From positions 186,001 to 250,000 of the forward strand of contig JAHLKG010000021.1 in NCBI GenBank assembly GCA_025526995.1: a stretch of DNA of 64,000 nt, read 5' to 3'. This DNA is from Powellomyces hirtus (Eukaryota > Chytridiomycota > Chytridiomycetes > Spizellomycetales > Powellomycetaceae). Positions 44,538 through 56,184 of the stretch are shown in pieces. Position numbers and translations under genes: made by a program. Numbering within the stretch: position 1 is the stretch's first letter; each line of letters starts with the position of its first letter. The notes beneath the pieces were generated by a model, which worked only from the letters and a program-made list of their open reading frames with translations, was not told the origin of the DNA and ran no database searches.

Positions 44538-46956
44538 ATGGGTAACCGCGGACGCCAAGTAAAGAACAAGCAACGGGACCCTGCTCCGCTAAGCGATGCT
44601 GCCGTCGCTCGCATAACAGGAGTGCCGGTCGGTGGCAACAAGGACGGTGCAAAGACCAAGGGCAAAAGGCAGAATGCTAGGGACGCAAAGGCGGCGAAAA
44701 TTGCCGCTGCGAACGGAAAGAAGGGAGGAAAAGCACAGCCAAAGAGAAATACGGATGAGCAGGAGAATGAGGATGTGGAGTCTGAAGAAGAGGAGGAGGT
44801 TGCTCCTCCACCAAGCAAAAAGAGCAAAACAACCAATGGCAAAGCCAAACCGACAAAAGAAGCGGCTGCTACTGAGGAAGATAGTGACGCTGACAGCTGG
44901 GTTGATGCCGAGGACGACATTGACTCTGATGGTATGGACATGTGGGACGGTGCGGAACTAGACGATGATGACAACGACGGCATGATGGTAGGTTGGGTCA
45001 TTCGTATGACCGTGGAAATGCAATTTGCTGACTGTGTACCTTCACTAGGACGATGAGTTCGACGACCTTGCCGACGATGACGACGAGGCGGACTTTGGTG
45101 GCGAGAAGATGGCAATGGAATTCGGCTCGGATGAGGATGAGGATGGGTCTGACGAGGAACTCGAGGTGGAGCGAGAAGCCCGAGAGTTGGACGAACAAGC
45201 CGAGGAGGACGCAAGGATGGGAGAGGAGGAAATGCAGACTAACATTGCGCAACGGGAACGATTCGTCCTGCCATCAGGACAGGAAGTTGACCGTGAAGCA
45301 CAGCTGACTGAAGACGTGTCGCTGGTTCAGACGCGGATTCAGGAAATCATCCGTGTGCTGAACAACTTCAAAGAACTGAAAGACCCCGAACGATCCCGCG
45401 CCGAGTACATTGATCAGCTCATCAAAGATCTTGCCACTTACTACGGTTACAACGAATATCTCCTCGAAAAACTCTTCCACCTCTTCCCCATTGCCGAAGC
45501 CATTGAATTTTTCGAAGCCAACGAGGTCGCGCGTCCGATCGTTATCCGAACAAACACCCTGAAGACACGGAGAAGAGATCTTGCTCAGGCGCTCATCAAC
45601 CGTGGAGTGAATCTCGAGGCGGTTGGCAAATGGTCCAAAGTCGGCCTCCAAATCTTCGACTCCTCAGTCCCGGTCGGTGCCACCCCCGAGTACCTTGCTG
45701 GACACTACATGCTGCAAGCGGCATCTTCCTTCCTCCCAGTCATGTCGCTCGCCCCCCAAGAACATGAACGCATCCTGGACATGTGTGCCGCCCCCGGTGG
45801 GAAAACAACATACATTGCGGCGCTGCAAAAGAACACTGGTTGCCTGTTCGCCAACGATGCCAACAAGGACCGTCTCAAGTCTCTCATTGCCAACTGCCAC
45901 CGTCTGGGCGTGAAGAACACGGTCGTGTCTCACCACGACGGCCGCGAGTTCCCCACCGTCATTGGTGGATTTGACCGTGTGCTCCTCGACGCACCGTGTT
46001 CTGGTACCGGAGTCATATCCAAGGATCCCTCGGTCAAAATCAATAAATCGGAAGAAGATTTCCGGTTGTTGACGCACATCCAAAAAGAACTCATTCTGGC
46101 CGCCATCGACTCTCTCGACGCCACCTCGAAAACCGGTGGTTACATTGTCTATTCTACGTGTTCCGTCACCGTAGAAGAGAACGAAGAAGTGGTTGAATAC
46201 GCTCTTAAGAAGCGTCCCAACGTCAAGCTCGTCAGTTCGGGCTTGGACTTTGGACGCGAAGGTTTCACCAGCTTCCGCGGCAAGAACTTCCACCCCACCC
46301 TCTCCCTCACCCGCCGATACTACCCGCACACCCAAAACATGGACGGATTCTACGTCGCGAAACTCAAGAAGACGTCCAACATCTTCAAAGCGCCCGCCAA
46401 GAAGGGAGCTGAAACTGCCGACGAACCCCCACAACAGCCCGAGAAGGCCAAGCCGAAGCGAAAGGCCGAGGAGATGGTCACCGACTCGCTCTCGTTCAAC
46501 GACTCGGAAGACAAAGACTACATCCAGGAAGCAGAACGAAAGCGCCTCAAGAGCAAGGGTATCCTCATCCAACCTCGCAAGCCCAACAACTCCACCGCCC
46601 TCAAGACTGCTGCTGCCAATGCGGCTCCGAAGACCGTTGCTACCAACGCGGCCCCGAAACTAACCGCTGCCGAGAGGGAAGCACAGATCGTCGCCGAGAA
46701 GCACGCTAAACGGGCAGAAAGCAAAGCTGCCAAGAAAGCCGCCCTGAAACGACTCAAGGGCGGTGAGACCATTGAAGTGGACGTCACCGACATCCCGGCG
46801 ACCGATGCGACACCATCGACAGAGGCTCCTGCTGCTCCTGCCCCACCTGCGTTGAAACCAAAGGGCAAGGCCGCCGCAGCCAAGCCAAAGGCGAATGGAA
46901 AGCCGAACGGAAAGGCGAGTGGCGCGGCAGCAGGGGGCAAGCGTGGGGGAAAGTAG
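44538..46956 (+). CDS. NOP2: NOP2, 25S rRNA cytosine-C5 methyltransferase
   Basis: Exons 44538-44987 and 45049-46956 give 785 residues. NOP2 is a nucleolar NOL1/NOP2/Sun enzyme that makes m5C in the large-subunit rRNA and is needed for 60S assembly. The N-terminal 230 residues are Lys-rich then strongly acidic. The conserved region includes LIKDLATYYGYNEYLLEKLF, RPIVIRTNTLKTRRRDLAQA and QAASSFLPVMSLAPQEHERI. The SAM site is ILDMCAAPGGKTTYIAAL; the two catalytic Cys lie in DAPCSGTG (Cys near 467) and STCSV (near 521). FTSFRGKNFHPTLSLTRRYY and MDGFYVAKLKK close the domain. The C-terminal 220 residues are Lys/Ala/Pro-rich. An opposite-strand frame across the acidic part is a shadow of its repetitive codons. 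Confidence 0.97.
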
Positions 46957-47728
46957 GGGTTCATTCTATTTAGTTTTCTTGCAAATATTACTCATGTCTG
47001 TTCATAAACGCGATCCAAAACACTACATGCCTTGTGCACTATTTCCGTAACGTTGATTTTGCCCACCCTCCGCTACAACCCTCACCGTTGTGAAATTTAT
47101 GTTTTTCGGTGTCGCAGGGAACATTTTGATTGTTCAATACCAGTTTCTTGACTTTTCACTGATTCCAAAGAAGAAGCAGTTGTTGTTGGTTTCAAGAAGC
47201 TTCCCCTATGCCTCTGCCTAGTGCATCGAACGAAATGTTGCTGAACCCACTGTAAGCCCGTGAACAACACCACAATCCTCGAGTCCCTCTAAACGACGCG
47301 CAGGTAACAGAACCTCTGCCTCAGTGAATAGAAATGGACCGCTCGTGGTTGTTGCCATGTCCCACAAAAATGGCTGGAGTTCCTGTCGGGATTGTGAGCC
47401 CAAAAACGGTCTTCCCACGACTTCTTGCCCAATCAACGTCATATGTGGTGCGCAGCGGTACAAAATCGTGGTTTGTTTTTCATGGTGCAATAATTGACGA
47501 TAATGCTGCTGTCGGTTGGAAGTGCCCGTTGAATTTCCTCGGGCAAAGTCAATGTCGGGCGGGACGCAATCCACGAGCATGCTCGGCACCTGCGTCGGTT
47601 ACGGATGTTCAGAGGGCAGAATCGGAGGTGATGACACACCACGCTGTCCAAGCCACACTCGCCGCCGCCTTCAAACGTGAAGCTCGTGAACCTCGTTCAC
47701 CGTTTCTGATCCTATTAACTTCCCAACC
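46957..47728. other. Spacer with one unassigned minus-strand frame
   Basis: 772 bases between NOP2 and the Abraxas-like gene. Besides the minus-strand frame described separately at 47218-47589, no feature is seen. Confidence 0.35.
47218..47589 (-). CDS. Unassigned ORF, 120 residues
   Basis: I do not recognise the product. On the minus strand an ATG at about 47580 opens a frame that ends at 47218; it starts MLVDCVPPDIDFARGNSTG and ends with GVVHGLTVGSATFRSMH. The second half (IGQEVVGRPFLGSQSRQ, GPFLFTEAEVLLPARRLEGL) has the composition of a folded protein. There is no membrane segment or signal peptide. A second frame (47439-47651) overlaps it, so an upstream exon or a different start is possible. 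It may be a small gene between NOP2 and the Abraxas-like gene, a remnant, or chance. Confidence 0.3.
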   Translation of the reverse strand: MPSMLVDCVPPDIDFARGNSTGTSNRQQHYRQLLHHEKQTTILYRCAPHMTLIGQEVVGRPFLGSQSRQELQPFLWDMATTTSGPFLFTEAEVLLPARRLEGLEDCGVVHGLTVGSATFRSMH

Positions 47729-49264
47729 ATGCCCTCAAGAACGGACGATACCCTTCATGTGCACATACCCGGCGTCATCCTCGCTCTTCTGCAGCATGGT
47801 ATGTAAAGTCAATTTGAATACTATATTAATGAATATGCGATGCTGGTGGTGGGCGATCTCTAACGACGCACTCGTGAATTGCAGAAATGTTGAATGCTGT
47901 GCTGCAGAATAATGTCGAAGGAATACTGGTAAGTCTATCCGAGCCGGTCGAGTGGGCCGAAACGGTCGGGACTACATATGAATGATCAATCTGCTCGTTT
48001 CTAGTTCGGAACGCGGGAGACACGCCTAAAAGCACAAGTACGCACAACAAACCCCAAAACCACGTTTTTTTCTCTACCCAAATGCTCAGCTGCCCCCGCA
48101 AATGCTTTCTTAGACCACCGACCACTCGAGCGACGAAACGCACTCGGCAACAACCGTGCTCATTTCATCGTACGTCTGCATGGACCCGTCACGGCGGTAC
48201 TACAACCAGCGGGGTGAGATTATACCGGAACGGTTGGCGGAACTGACACGCGGGAAGGAAGACGTATGTATATGGACACAGCGGCGTGAATGTATGTTTT
48301 GCGTTTCAGTTGCGTGGCGTTGTGAGGTCGACGTCGTATTTGATATTGATACAGCTGTGAATGTTTCTTGTGTGTCTTTTTTTTTTTGTGTGTATTAGAG
48401 CGTTGTGGGGATGTTCAAGTGGCGTCGGAATTCAAAGGTCGGTAGACGAGAGATGTGTGGTTTTGTGTTAGTCTCTCATTAAAAGTATGAGTGTGCGCTT
48501 TGCAGTTGGCACTGGCGATCCGCGAAGAAGCCGTGTACAAGTCGCTGCAATACCATCAATCCGCCAGCGGGCAGGAAAACGCGCAAGTCATTGGGATCTT
48601 CACCGCGTCCAACGACGACCCAGCGCTTTTTCAATTCGACTTTGCTTTCTACAATCAGCAAGGGGAGTCAAGGTAGGGTCCTGTCACGCATGGGTAGAGC
48701 GGGAACCCGGATAGCAGTTGTCTCACATTGCTGAAAACTGCGCCTATTATCTTGATTATTTGTTACCACAGTCCATGTGGCAAAGTCCCGACAGTCGTTG
48801 CGAACCTCGTGGAAAGCGCACAGATCCAGCACGAGTGGTTCGTTCCAGCCACACCGTCGTTTGCACAGTAAGTTGGCGCGTTGAGTCTTCAAAATGGGTT
48901 CATCCATTATGAAGTTGGAAGAGCTTAGCTTTTCCATGATAGCTTGTCAGATGCACGCTTGACCTCGCGACTACAACAATTGTCCCAACGATATATCCAG
49001 GATCATAATGATTGTCTTGACGATTCTTTGAGTATACTCAAGGTGAGTTACAGCGACATTTGCCTTGCGTCTCGCCATTCCTAGAGTATAACCAGGTGGG
49101 GACAGGATGCTTCGCTGAAGCTGCTAGAATCCGAAGCGGAGCTCCAAAGATTACGGGCTGCGCGAGGAATCGGTTCCCCCATAACACGAGATGCCGAACC
49201 GGTGATTGAGAGTCCTGGCCCGGAAATGTCGATTGAGAATGAGCCGCTTATCGATCTGTCATGA
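47729..49264 (+). CDS. Abraxas/FAM175-like MPN scaffold protein
   Basis: Nine exons (47729-47798, 47885-47928, 48005-48037, 48114-48263, 48399-48437, 48506-48672, 48772-48867, 48943-49042, 49106-49264) give 285 residues. Abraxas proteins are inactive MPN-domain scaffolds that partner the K63-specific deubiquitinase BRCC36 in the ARISC-RAP80 or BRISC complexes. Supporting marks are NNVEGILFGTRETRLKA (compare DTEGFLLGEV), NQRGEIIPERLAEL, and SVVGMFKWRRNSKLALAIRE then EAVYKSLQ, a close parallel of the Abraxas block VVGWYKFRRHSDQIMTFRE. The JAMM zinc residues are not visible, as expected for this subfamily. A C-terminal coiled coil (LTSRLQQLSQRYIQDHNDCL, LLESEAELQRLRAA) also fits, and the end reads ENEPLIDLS. 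It is shorter than animal Abraxas and has no pSPxF tail. Exon 5 has a weak donor (GTCGGT). Confidence 0.8.
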
Positions 49265-49353
49265 CAAAAGCCAAGACTCATTTGCGTCCGTCCGTATTGC
49301 AGACCTTCGTATGAAATATGTATTACGGATATAATTAGAAAGGATTCAGAGAT

Positions 49354-50991
49354 TTAGATGTAGACGTCTCCAGCCTTGGCAGCGTCCAAAAGAGTGCGCG
49401 AAATGACCAGGCGTTGGACCTGAGAAGTTCCTTCGTAGATCATGAAAATCTTGGCGTCACTAAACACGGAGACATATGATTCAGATAAAAGCGAATATAT
49501 GAGCAGAATCATCATGCTGTAGACTCACCGCATCAGCTTCTCTACTGGATATTCCGAGTTGTAACCGTTTCCACCAAAGATTTGCACAGCGTCCGCTGCG
49601 TTCTTGTTGGCAACCTCCGAGGCGTATGCCTTGGCCATAGAGGCCCAGTAGGTGTTCCTCTTGCCGTTGTCACGGAGCCACGCGGACTTCCATGTCATGT
49701 TGCGAGCAGCTTCGACGCCGATAGCCATATCGGCCAGCATGAAAGCCACGGCTTGATGACTTGCAATGGGCTTACCCATGGTCTTTCGCTCTAATCAGTT
49801 GTGACAGCCCATTAGCAATGTGGTCTGACATAATTTACGTTGTGGTATGCTTGCGAACCTAGAGAGTACTTGGCAGCCTCGTCCAAAGCACGACGGGCCA
49901 GACCAACGGCACCAGCAGCGACCAAAGGTCGGGTAATGTCGAATGCGCCCATAGCAATCTTGAAGCCAGCTCCGACCTCTCCAAGCACATTCTCCTCAGG
50001 CACAACAACGTCTTCGAAAGTGATACCACGAGTGTCCGATGCCCGTTGTCCCATGTTGAGCTCTTTCTTGCCAACAGTGATTCCGGGGGTGTTGCCATCA
50101 ACAATGAATCCAGTGAAAGCCTTTCCAGTGCTGGCATTGTCATCCGTCTTGGCCAACACAAAGTACCAGTTGGCCTTTCCACCGTTGGTAATCCACATCT
50201 TACCGCCTAGACAGGTATGATATTAGATATTGGAATCGTTCCATGCGTCCAGAGCAACACTTCTTCCTAACCGTTTATGATCCATTTGTCGCCCTTCTTG
50301 ACAGCGCGCGTTTGCAGACCCGCAACATCCGAACCAGCTCCAGGCTCCGTCACGCCGTAAGCGCACATGAGGGGCTCTTCGGTCATGCGACCAAGGTACT
50401 TGTCCTTTTGGAACTTGTTACCAGCAAGAATGACAGGAGCTTGAGCGAGTCCGTTCGCCTCGGCAGCGGTCTGAATACCAGTGCAGCCAAAGGCCAGCTC
50501 CTCAGTAACGATAGCGCAGTCCAAGACGCTGAGACCAAGACCACCGTGTTCCTCAGGAATGTGCAGGTTCATCAAGCCAAGCTCCCAGGCCTTCTTCAGG
50601 ATCTCTGTTGGGTATTCTCCAGTGCGATCATGGTGGGCGGCCTGGAGGTGACAGTAGTGTTGAATACGCGAAATTTCATTTTGTGCCTCTTGACGGGGGT
50701 TGAACTTACCTTGGGAATGATTTCGTTGAGCGTGAATTTCCGGGCAAGATCCTGGAGTTCCTTCTGCTCGGCATTGAGACCAAACCCTATTCCTTGGAAG
50801 GAGTCAGCGTCCGCAGCGAATCCGCGCACGGGGGTCTGCAAGGGACAATAAATATCAGACCCTGAGGCGGAAGAAATGTTCCCACTGCATCGACCGGAGT
50901 GACTTACAGAACGCGCAGCGGCGCGGGCGGGGTTAGCAGCCAGAAGCGAACGAGCGCATGAGGCGGATTTTGTGATGTGTCTTGCGAACAT
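49354..50991 (-). CDS. Medium-chain acyl-CoA dehydrogenase, mitochondrial
   Basis: Exons 50991-50908, 50835-50710, 50641-50272, 50206-49859, 49790-49529 and 49459-49354 give 431 residues. The flavoenzyme makes the first oxidation of fatty acyl-CoA in beta-oxidation. The first 28 residues ([20 protein letters not shown]) are a mitochondrial presequence. [60 protein letters not shown] and [17 protein letters not shown] follow the MCAD order. The catalytic base is the Glu in [12 protein letters not shown] (near 406), at the place used by medium- and short-chain enzymes. The join [10 protein letters not shown] was used to choose the weak donor GTTCGC at 49858. The end ([12 protein letters not shown]) lacks a peroxisomal signal. 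Confidence 0.95.
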
Positions 50992-51382
50992 GTTTTGCGT
51001 GAGGTGAGTAGGAGGGAATGGGGGATGGGAGGAATGGGGGGGGGGGGGCGTGGGGTCAGTTGGGCAGTATAGCGAAGTTCGAGAGGACTAAGCGCATAAT
51101 GAATATCGGGCGCACGCGGAGGCGAGAAAGTTGAGAGACGCGACTTTCGAGATCAAAGATTCAAAGGAGACATGTGACTGTTGTTTCTTCTTTCTTCAAG
51201 TTTGCTATCTGTGTGTCACGTGTGTCACAAAGAGAGATCCGATTCATGCATCCCAAATCTAGAATGACGGCGGAAACGCTTACGAAGGTGTCAGAAATCC
51301 AAACATCTCTTTGCATTGACAGGTTTGGATGGGCCCACGCAGGCAAGAGTGGTTTGTGTGTTATGCGACCGGGCCAGTAAAC
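50992..51382. promoter_or_regulatory. Shared divergent promoter with a G-rich tract
   Basis: 391 bases between the MCAD gene (minus) and the ankyrin gene (plus). The stretch 51011-51055 on the plus strand is almost pure G, including 13 G in a row at 51036-51048, just upstream of the MCAD start. Confidence 0.5.
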
Positions 51383-53496
51383 ATGTATCAACCCGGCACA
51401 GAATATTTGGCGGCTGATCAATACCTTGCTTCTCTGGATGACCCCTTGTTGGAAGGATATCCCGTCATGGGTCAGCCTGACGTCTACATGCCTTTCCCAT
51501 GCCCACCGCCCACCCTGTTGTCATTTGACGAGGACGCTTTCTTGGATTCATTGGAAAGCAAATCACGCGCCAAGCAGGTGTTCAAAGGTTTCAGTCAAAA
51601 GAGCACCGTGGAGTTTCGCCTCGAAATTGGAAATGTCCCACAGAATTTCCAGTCTGCGTACAAAGTCGTGGTGAGGCGTCCACCGTTTTGCTCCTACATC
51701 TTCAGACGTTTATTCTGAAAAGGCGTAGTTGCAACTTTTCCAACAACCTGTCGGATCAGAAGAAGCGCAATCTGTCAAAGGCGGATCATCCGAAGTAGGG
51801 ATCAAGCAAGTAGAGGTGCGGTGGAGGATTTCCTCTTGGTCAACGTTGTGAGGGGTTAACCAACGGCCACCCGCACCTAGAATAGCGACGGAGGTACCGA
51901 AATCAAGCGCGTTATCACGGAACATAGATTGGCCAAAGTAGAATTGAATGGTCGATCCTACACAAAAACAGAATGTCAGTTACTTTGTACTCTATTTCAC
52001 TCTGCGGGCATCGGTGGAAATTGATGTGTGTTTGCAGATTTCTGGAAGATACATTTGCTTCCGCGCTCTAAATCATTAGACCAAAGATTTTGGGACAATG
52101 AGTATAAAGCACTCGAAACTCCTCGCGTCCGCATCTGGTCCGGGAAGACTCAGACAAGATTGCCAAAGGAACTGCAGGGAACTGCCGAAAATGCCGCGCA
52201 CAGAAAGCGATCAGCCGACGAAGGTGCATGTAGTTCTCATACATTCATAGTGCTACGTTTGACTCAATTCAGCGGCCTTTTTGCAGCTTCAGTATCCGAT
52301 GCCGAATCCTCCGCGCCCAAACGGCGGTGTTCAGACGACTCCCGTTCTCGGACGGTCTCTACAAACTCCGAATATTTTGGGAGCCTGCTATCATCTTTGG
52401 AAAGTCCCGAGAAATCAAAGGTGCTGCCAGGCGCTTGATGCGACCGATGCTCATCCGATATCTCATTTAAATGACACCCCGCAGGAGGACCTTCAGGAAG
52501 AACTGCGCGAAATCTTCAGCCTTTTCAAAGATTACAAGGACGATGCGACTGTCACCATCGACAAAATCGAAGCAGTTTGGAACGAGGCGTTGCGTCAGGA
52601 CTCCTCTGGCAAGAAGCGAACCCCATCCAATATCTTAGCGTGGCCATTAGGTGGGAAGCATTGATATCTTCTCGACAGCCGCCCACTTCGGCCTCATGCC
52701 CTCTACTCGCTTGCAGATCACAATGGCAACACTCTTCTCCATTTCTTTGCTCAAAAGCCCGTCAGCCTCGCCCGTCATGACACCGCAACAACAATCTTGA
52801 CCCATCTAGCCAAGACGCACCCGCCAGAGTTCGCGAAAGCGGTCCTCACATACAATGAAGGGCAAAACATGCAAACCGGGGCGCGGTAAGAATCATGCAC
52901 CAAGGGCAATCATACATTTCAACCCAGGATATCTCATATGACGCATCTTAGATACTCGCAAACACCTTTGCACAATGCGTTGTACTCGAACCTTCCTTAC
53001 GTATGGAAGGTGATTTTGGAAACTCTCTCCCCGGAGAATGCCAGGGCTGTGTTGATGGCTACATCGCAAACAAATACCAATGTTCTGCATCTGGCCGCAT
53101 GGTGAGTCAGAGAATTACACCCCCGCTCCATTTGGGCAAAAGATATGTCCTCTAATTAGGCCACACATCTGCGATGCTCTCTTTGCCGAAATCAGTCGGA
53201 ACAACATGAGATTTCTGCGCTTCCTATTCGATGATGACCGCTTCAAGGCGTTTGGTCTGGATACGTCCCACATTGCGGGCCTGCTGACTGACAAGTGCAC
53301 CATTGCGGGTGGCAAACATGTCACTCCCATGGACTTTGCGAAACGAGGAAATCATGCGGAGGTTGTCGAGTTCCTGCAAAACCTGGAGTGTAGGTTTTGC
53401 AGTACTGATCCAGTATCAGCGGCAGGCCAAGTGGATTCTCATGGGGACCCATTTGGGGTTGAGCAAAATTGTGAAAATGGCGGAAACGGAGCATGA
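51383..53496 (+). CDS. Ankyrin-repeat protein, possible transcription regulator
   Basis: The C-terminal exons are firm: 52038-52223, 52287-52420, 52485-52650, 52717-52885, 52952-53101 and 53160-53496. Upstream, 51383-51670 is a clear exon, followed by one from 51729 and one from about 51875, whose ends are uncertain. The N-terminus (MYQPGTEYLAADQYLASLDD) is acidic and aromatic like an activation domain. Next is a beta-rich part (STVEFRLEIGNVPQNFQ, IKRVITEHRLAKVELN) that I cannot assign. An NLS-like APKRRCSDDSRSR separates it from a helical linker and at least three ankyrin repeats: DHNGNTLLHFFAQKPVSLAR, SQTPLHNALYSNLPYVW and TNVLHLAAW, then VTPMDFAKRGNHAEVVEFL. This order of acidic region, unknown domain, NLS and ankyrins recalls Swi6/MBF or NF-kappaB-like regulators, but no DNA-binding signature is visible. 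The last 30 residues after FLQNLE may be an unspliced tail. Confidence 0.75.
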
Positions 53497-53693
53497 TGAT
53501 GGGCTCAAGTTTTGTAAAAGTGTTTGCAGATAAAAGTACATAGTGATCGAGTAGTACAAAAAAAGCATATTCCATAGCAAGCAAGCGTTTCCGAATAGGA
53601 ATACGAGTAGATACATCAAACGATCCGATAAATCATATGCATACGCAAATAAAGTGATGATCGAGCGAGCAATGCAAAAGGGTCGGCATGGCA

Positions 53694-56184
53694 TCATCGC
53701 CCGCCAAATGTATGCCCACCCATAGCCATCGTGCCGGCACAAACACTAGGTTCCTCCATGACCTTCTTGACCGACTCGCTCATGGCTTTGCGAACGAGGA
53801 CTTCCTTGAACCCGCCGCTGCCCTCTGCTCCCGCGGCGCCTTTCCGAGCCAGCTCGTCCAGGACTTTCATAGTGATGTCACCCCCTGCAATTTCGGTCAT
53901 CACTTTGTGTAGCAAGTCCATGCCGCTCTTGCTGGCGGTGAACCATTTGCTTTGGTGGTCGAGAATGTGGATGCTCATAGAAGCCCGGTGCTTGAGCGTG
54001 GAAGAGAGCGAGTTGGGGTCGTCTTGTACAGAAGGTTGGAAAGCACGTAGAAGAGTAAGCTGTCGAGCTGCAATCAGGTTGACCAAACCCTGGAAAAAGA
54101 GGAGTGACGCCCAGGTCAGAACGTGCTGCGAAAAAAAAAGAGTGGTTCAATTCATCTTTTGTCCTACCAATTGACACACACAGTAGCCAAAGAATGGCGT
54201 ATCACGCCTCTTGTTCGGAGCCACATTGTAAACCATTTGCTCAATGACTCCACTTGCCCGCGATGCATGTTCCAGAGCGATGCCAAAGCTCGAGCTGTCC
54301 TGCCAAATGCGCAAGACCTCGTCCAACCTTGCTGCCGATAAAAAGTCCTGGGCGATGTGAGACGCTTTCGCTGCACCTGCCGCACCAGTCACAATCTGGT
54401 TCCCAATCGCCATCATGTTGTATTCCGGCCCATGCAGAGTGGCTGCGCTCGCGTGCCAAATCACCAACGCAATGCACCATTCGTACGTCTCGCGAACCCA
54501 CTGCTCGTTCCAACAAAGTCCACCAGCCACCAGAGGATCCTTTGGGTTTTTGAGCCCGCTATCCAAAACCTTGACCCACTCCGGAAGCCTCTTATACCAG
54601 GTGTCCAGTTCACGTTCATGGACGGAGAACTGTTGGACCAGTTCATCCACATCGTCTCCGGGAGAAACGGGGGCGAACGGCAGAATGTTCCTGTTGTTGC
54701 AATGTTGGCGATATGTAGTAACGCGATTGAATAGAGTCGCCAACGCTGCGACGTATCCGTTTGGACCAATCATCGACTGCATCTGTTTGACACTGCCACG
54801 GGCATCGAAAAACTCGTTCAAGGTTTCCGTGCGAGGCATAGCCGGGGACTCGGGATAACAGCCATATCGTGTCGCATAGAACAGTGAATCTGGGCACGGA
54901 AGCAATAGCGAGACCTCATATTCTGAGTCGGAGATCATTTGTGGCCTCTTTGAGGCCGCGCTCCCGGATGCATCATAGTTCCGAATCCACCACCTGGAAT
55001 ATCAGACTGCGGTTGGTTTCAAAAAACGGTTTGCAAATGGAAAATCAGTGCTTACCAGATTCGACGACACTCCTCGGTCGCAATCTGCTGTGGCGATAAA
55101 CCACCGATCAGTTCTTCCGTTTGCGCGTCCGATCCACCGAATGCAATTGCCGCCGCATCTTTGTACAATCCTAAGAATCGTGCCAAGGTAACAGATGCTC
55201 CCAGCCACGTATAACTGGCCGTCCAGAGCGAGTTCTCCACGCCAAAAAGCGTCAAGTGGCAAAGCGTTTTCAAAGTGTTCATATCCGGTTTATCCAGCAT
55301 TCTCAGTGTCAACCTCCTGGCCCGTTCGTAAAATATCTTCTCCACATCCGCTCGCTTGTCAAGAAACATGGGATGGAACCGGGCAGCGCATGCGAACATG
55401 GAGAACAACAAAGCAGCATTGATTCCAGGCGGGGAAGTCGTAGAGGGAAACGGGAAGGGTGGCGGAGGCGCGGGCGGCTGTGATGCCAATTTGTAAAAGA
55501 ATGCTTCGTGGATGATGGAGATAATACATGGAATCTTCTCAAAATAAAGAGCAAGAATCTCACAGAGAGTCATCGCGTCTGGCAACATCGGAAGATCACT
55601 GAATATCGAAGCGTTGTCGGAGGCCAGGTTGCTCTCCGAAACCAGCAACTGCGAAACAACTGAGCAGATAAGTTCTTGTGCTCGCCATGAGGCAGGTTCC
55701 TGATCATAGATTGGCTTCAGTAAGGTGTTCTGCTAGAAGAAAGCGTCATCACACCTACCAATTCTAGTGTGCTGTATTGGAAAAGCGTCCCGTTCTGGAG
55801 TCTGGTCATTACTTCCTTATCCTGCGAAGTGGTTACCATTTTGTTTTCGGGGAGATTTCCAGAGAATAACGACCACTCTGATTCTGCAGCAGACCCCGCA
55901 GAATTGAGACCGCTGGAAGCAGCCACTGAACCGCCGACAGCGTTTTCATCGGAAAGATACATGCTGAAGTCGACTGGGTCAGCGAAAGACATGGGGATAT
56001 TTTCAAACTGCGGCGCATCGGCCGGCGAGCTCTGCACGCCATAGGCGTCCGTGGATCCATCTCCTTGGAGGTACGGCATTTGGAGTAGAACATCTTCAGC
56101 TCCTGGAGCGCTGCCCGGGTACGCGACTCCCAACGCAGTGGGTGCTGCTGCTCGCGGACAGTCCTCAGATCGCTTTGTTGACAT
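53694..56184 (-). CDS. Fungal_trans domain transcription regulator without visible Zn cluster
   Basis: Exons 56184-55813, 55729-55056, 54993-54168 and 54125-53694 give 767 residues. The middle homology region of fungal zinc-cluster regulators (PF04082) is plain: a first part around MLPDAMTLCEILALYFEKIP and IISIIHEAFFYKL, then LLFSMFACAARFHPMF, LCHLTLFGVENSLWTASYTW and EECRRIWWWIRNYDASG, where the RxxWW block is typical. The protein starts with a Ser/Ala/Pro/acid-rich stretch of about 125 residues with no Cys6 binuclear cluster, which usually lies there. A cluster on an upstream exon cannot be excluded, but DUS4 starts only 232 bases away on the other strand. The last intron is just 42 bases. 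Intron 55730-55812 was placed to avoid a 27-base alternative. Confidence 0.85.

Noticed and set aside
44333..45214. Minus-strand frame of 293 codons rich in Ser
   Set aside because: It lies opposite the acidic and Lys-rich repeats of NOP2 exon 1 and early exon 2. GAG/GAA/GAC codons read backwards give Ser, Leu and Phe without stops, so it is a shadow.
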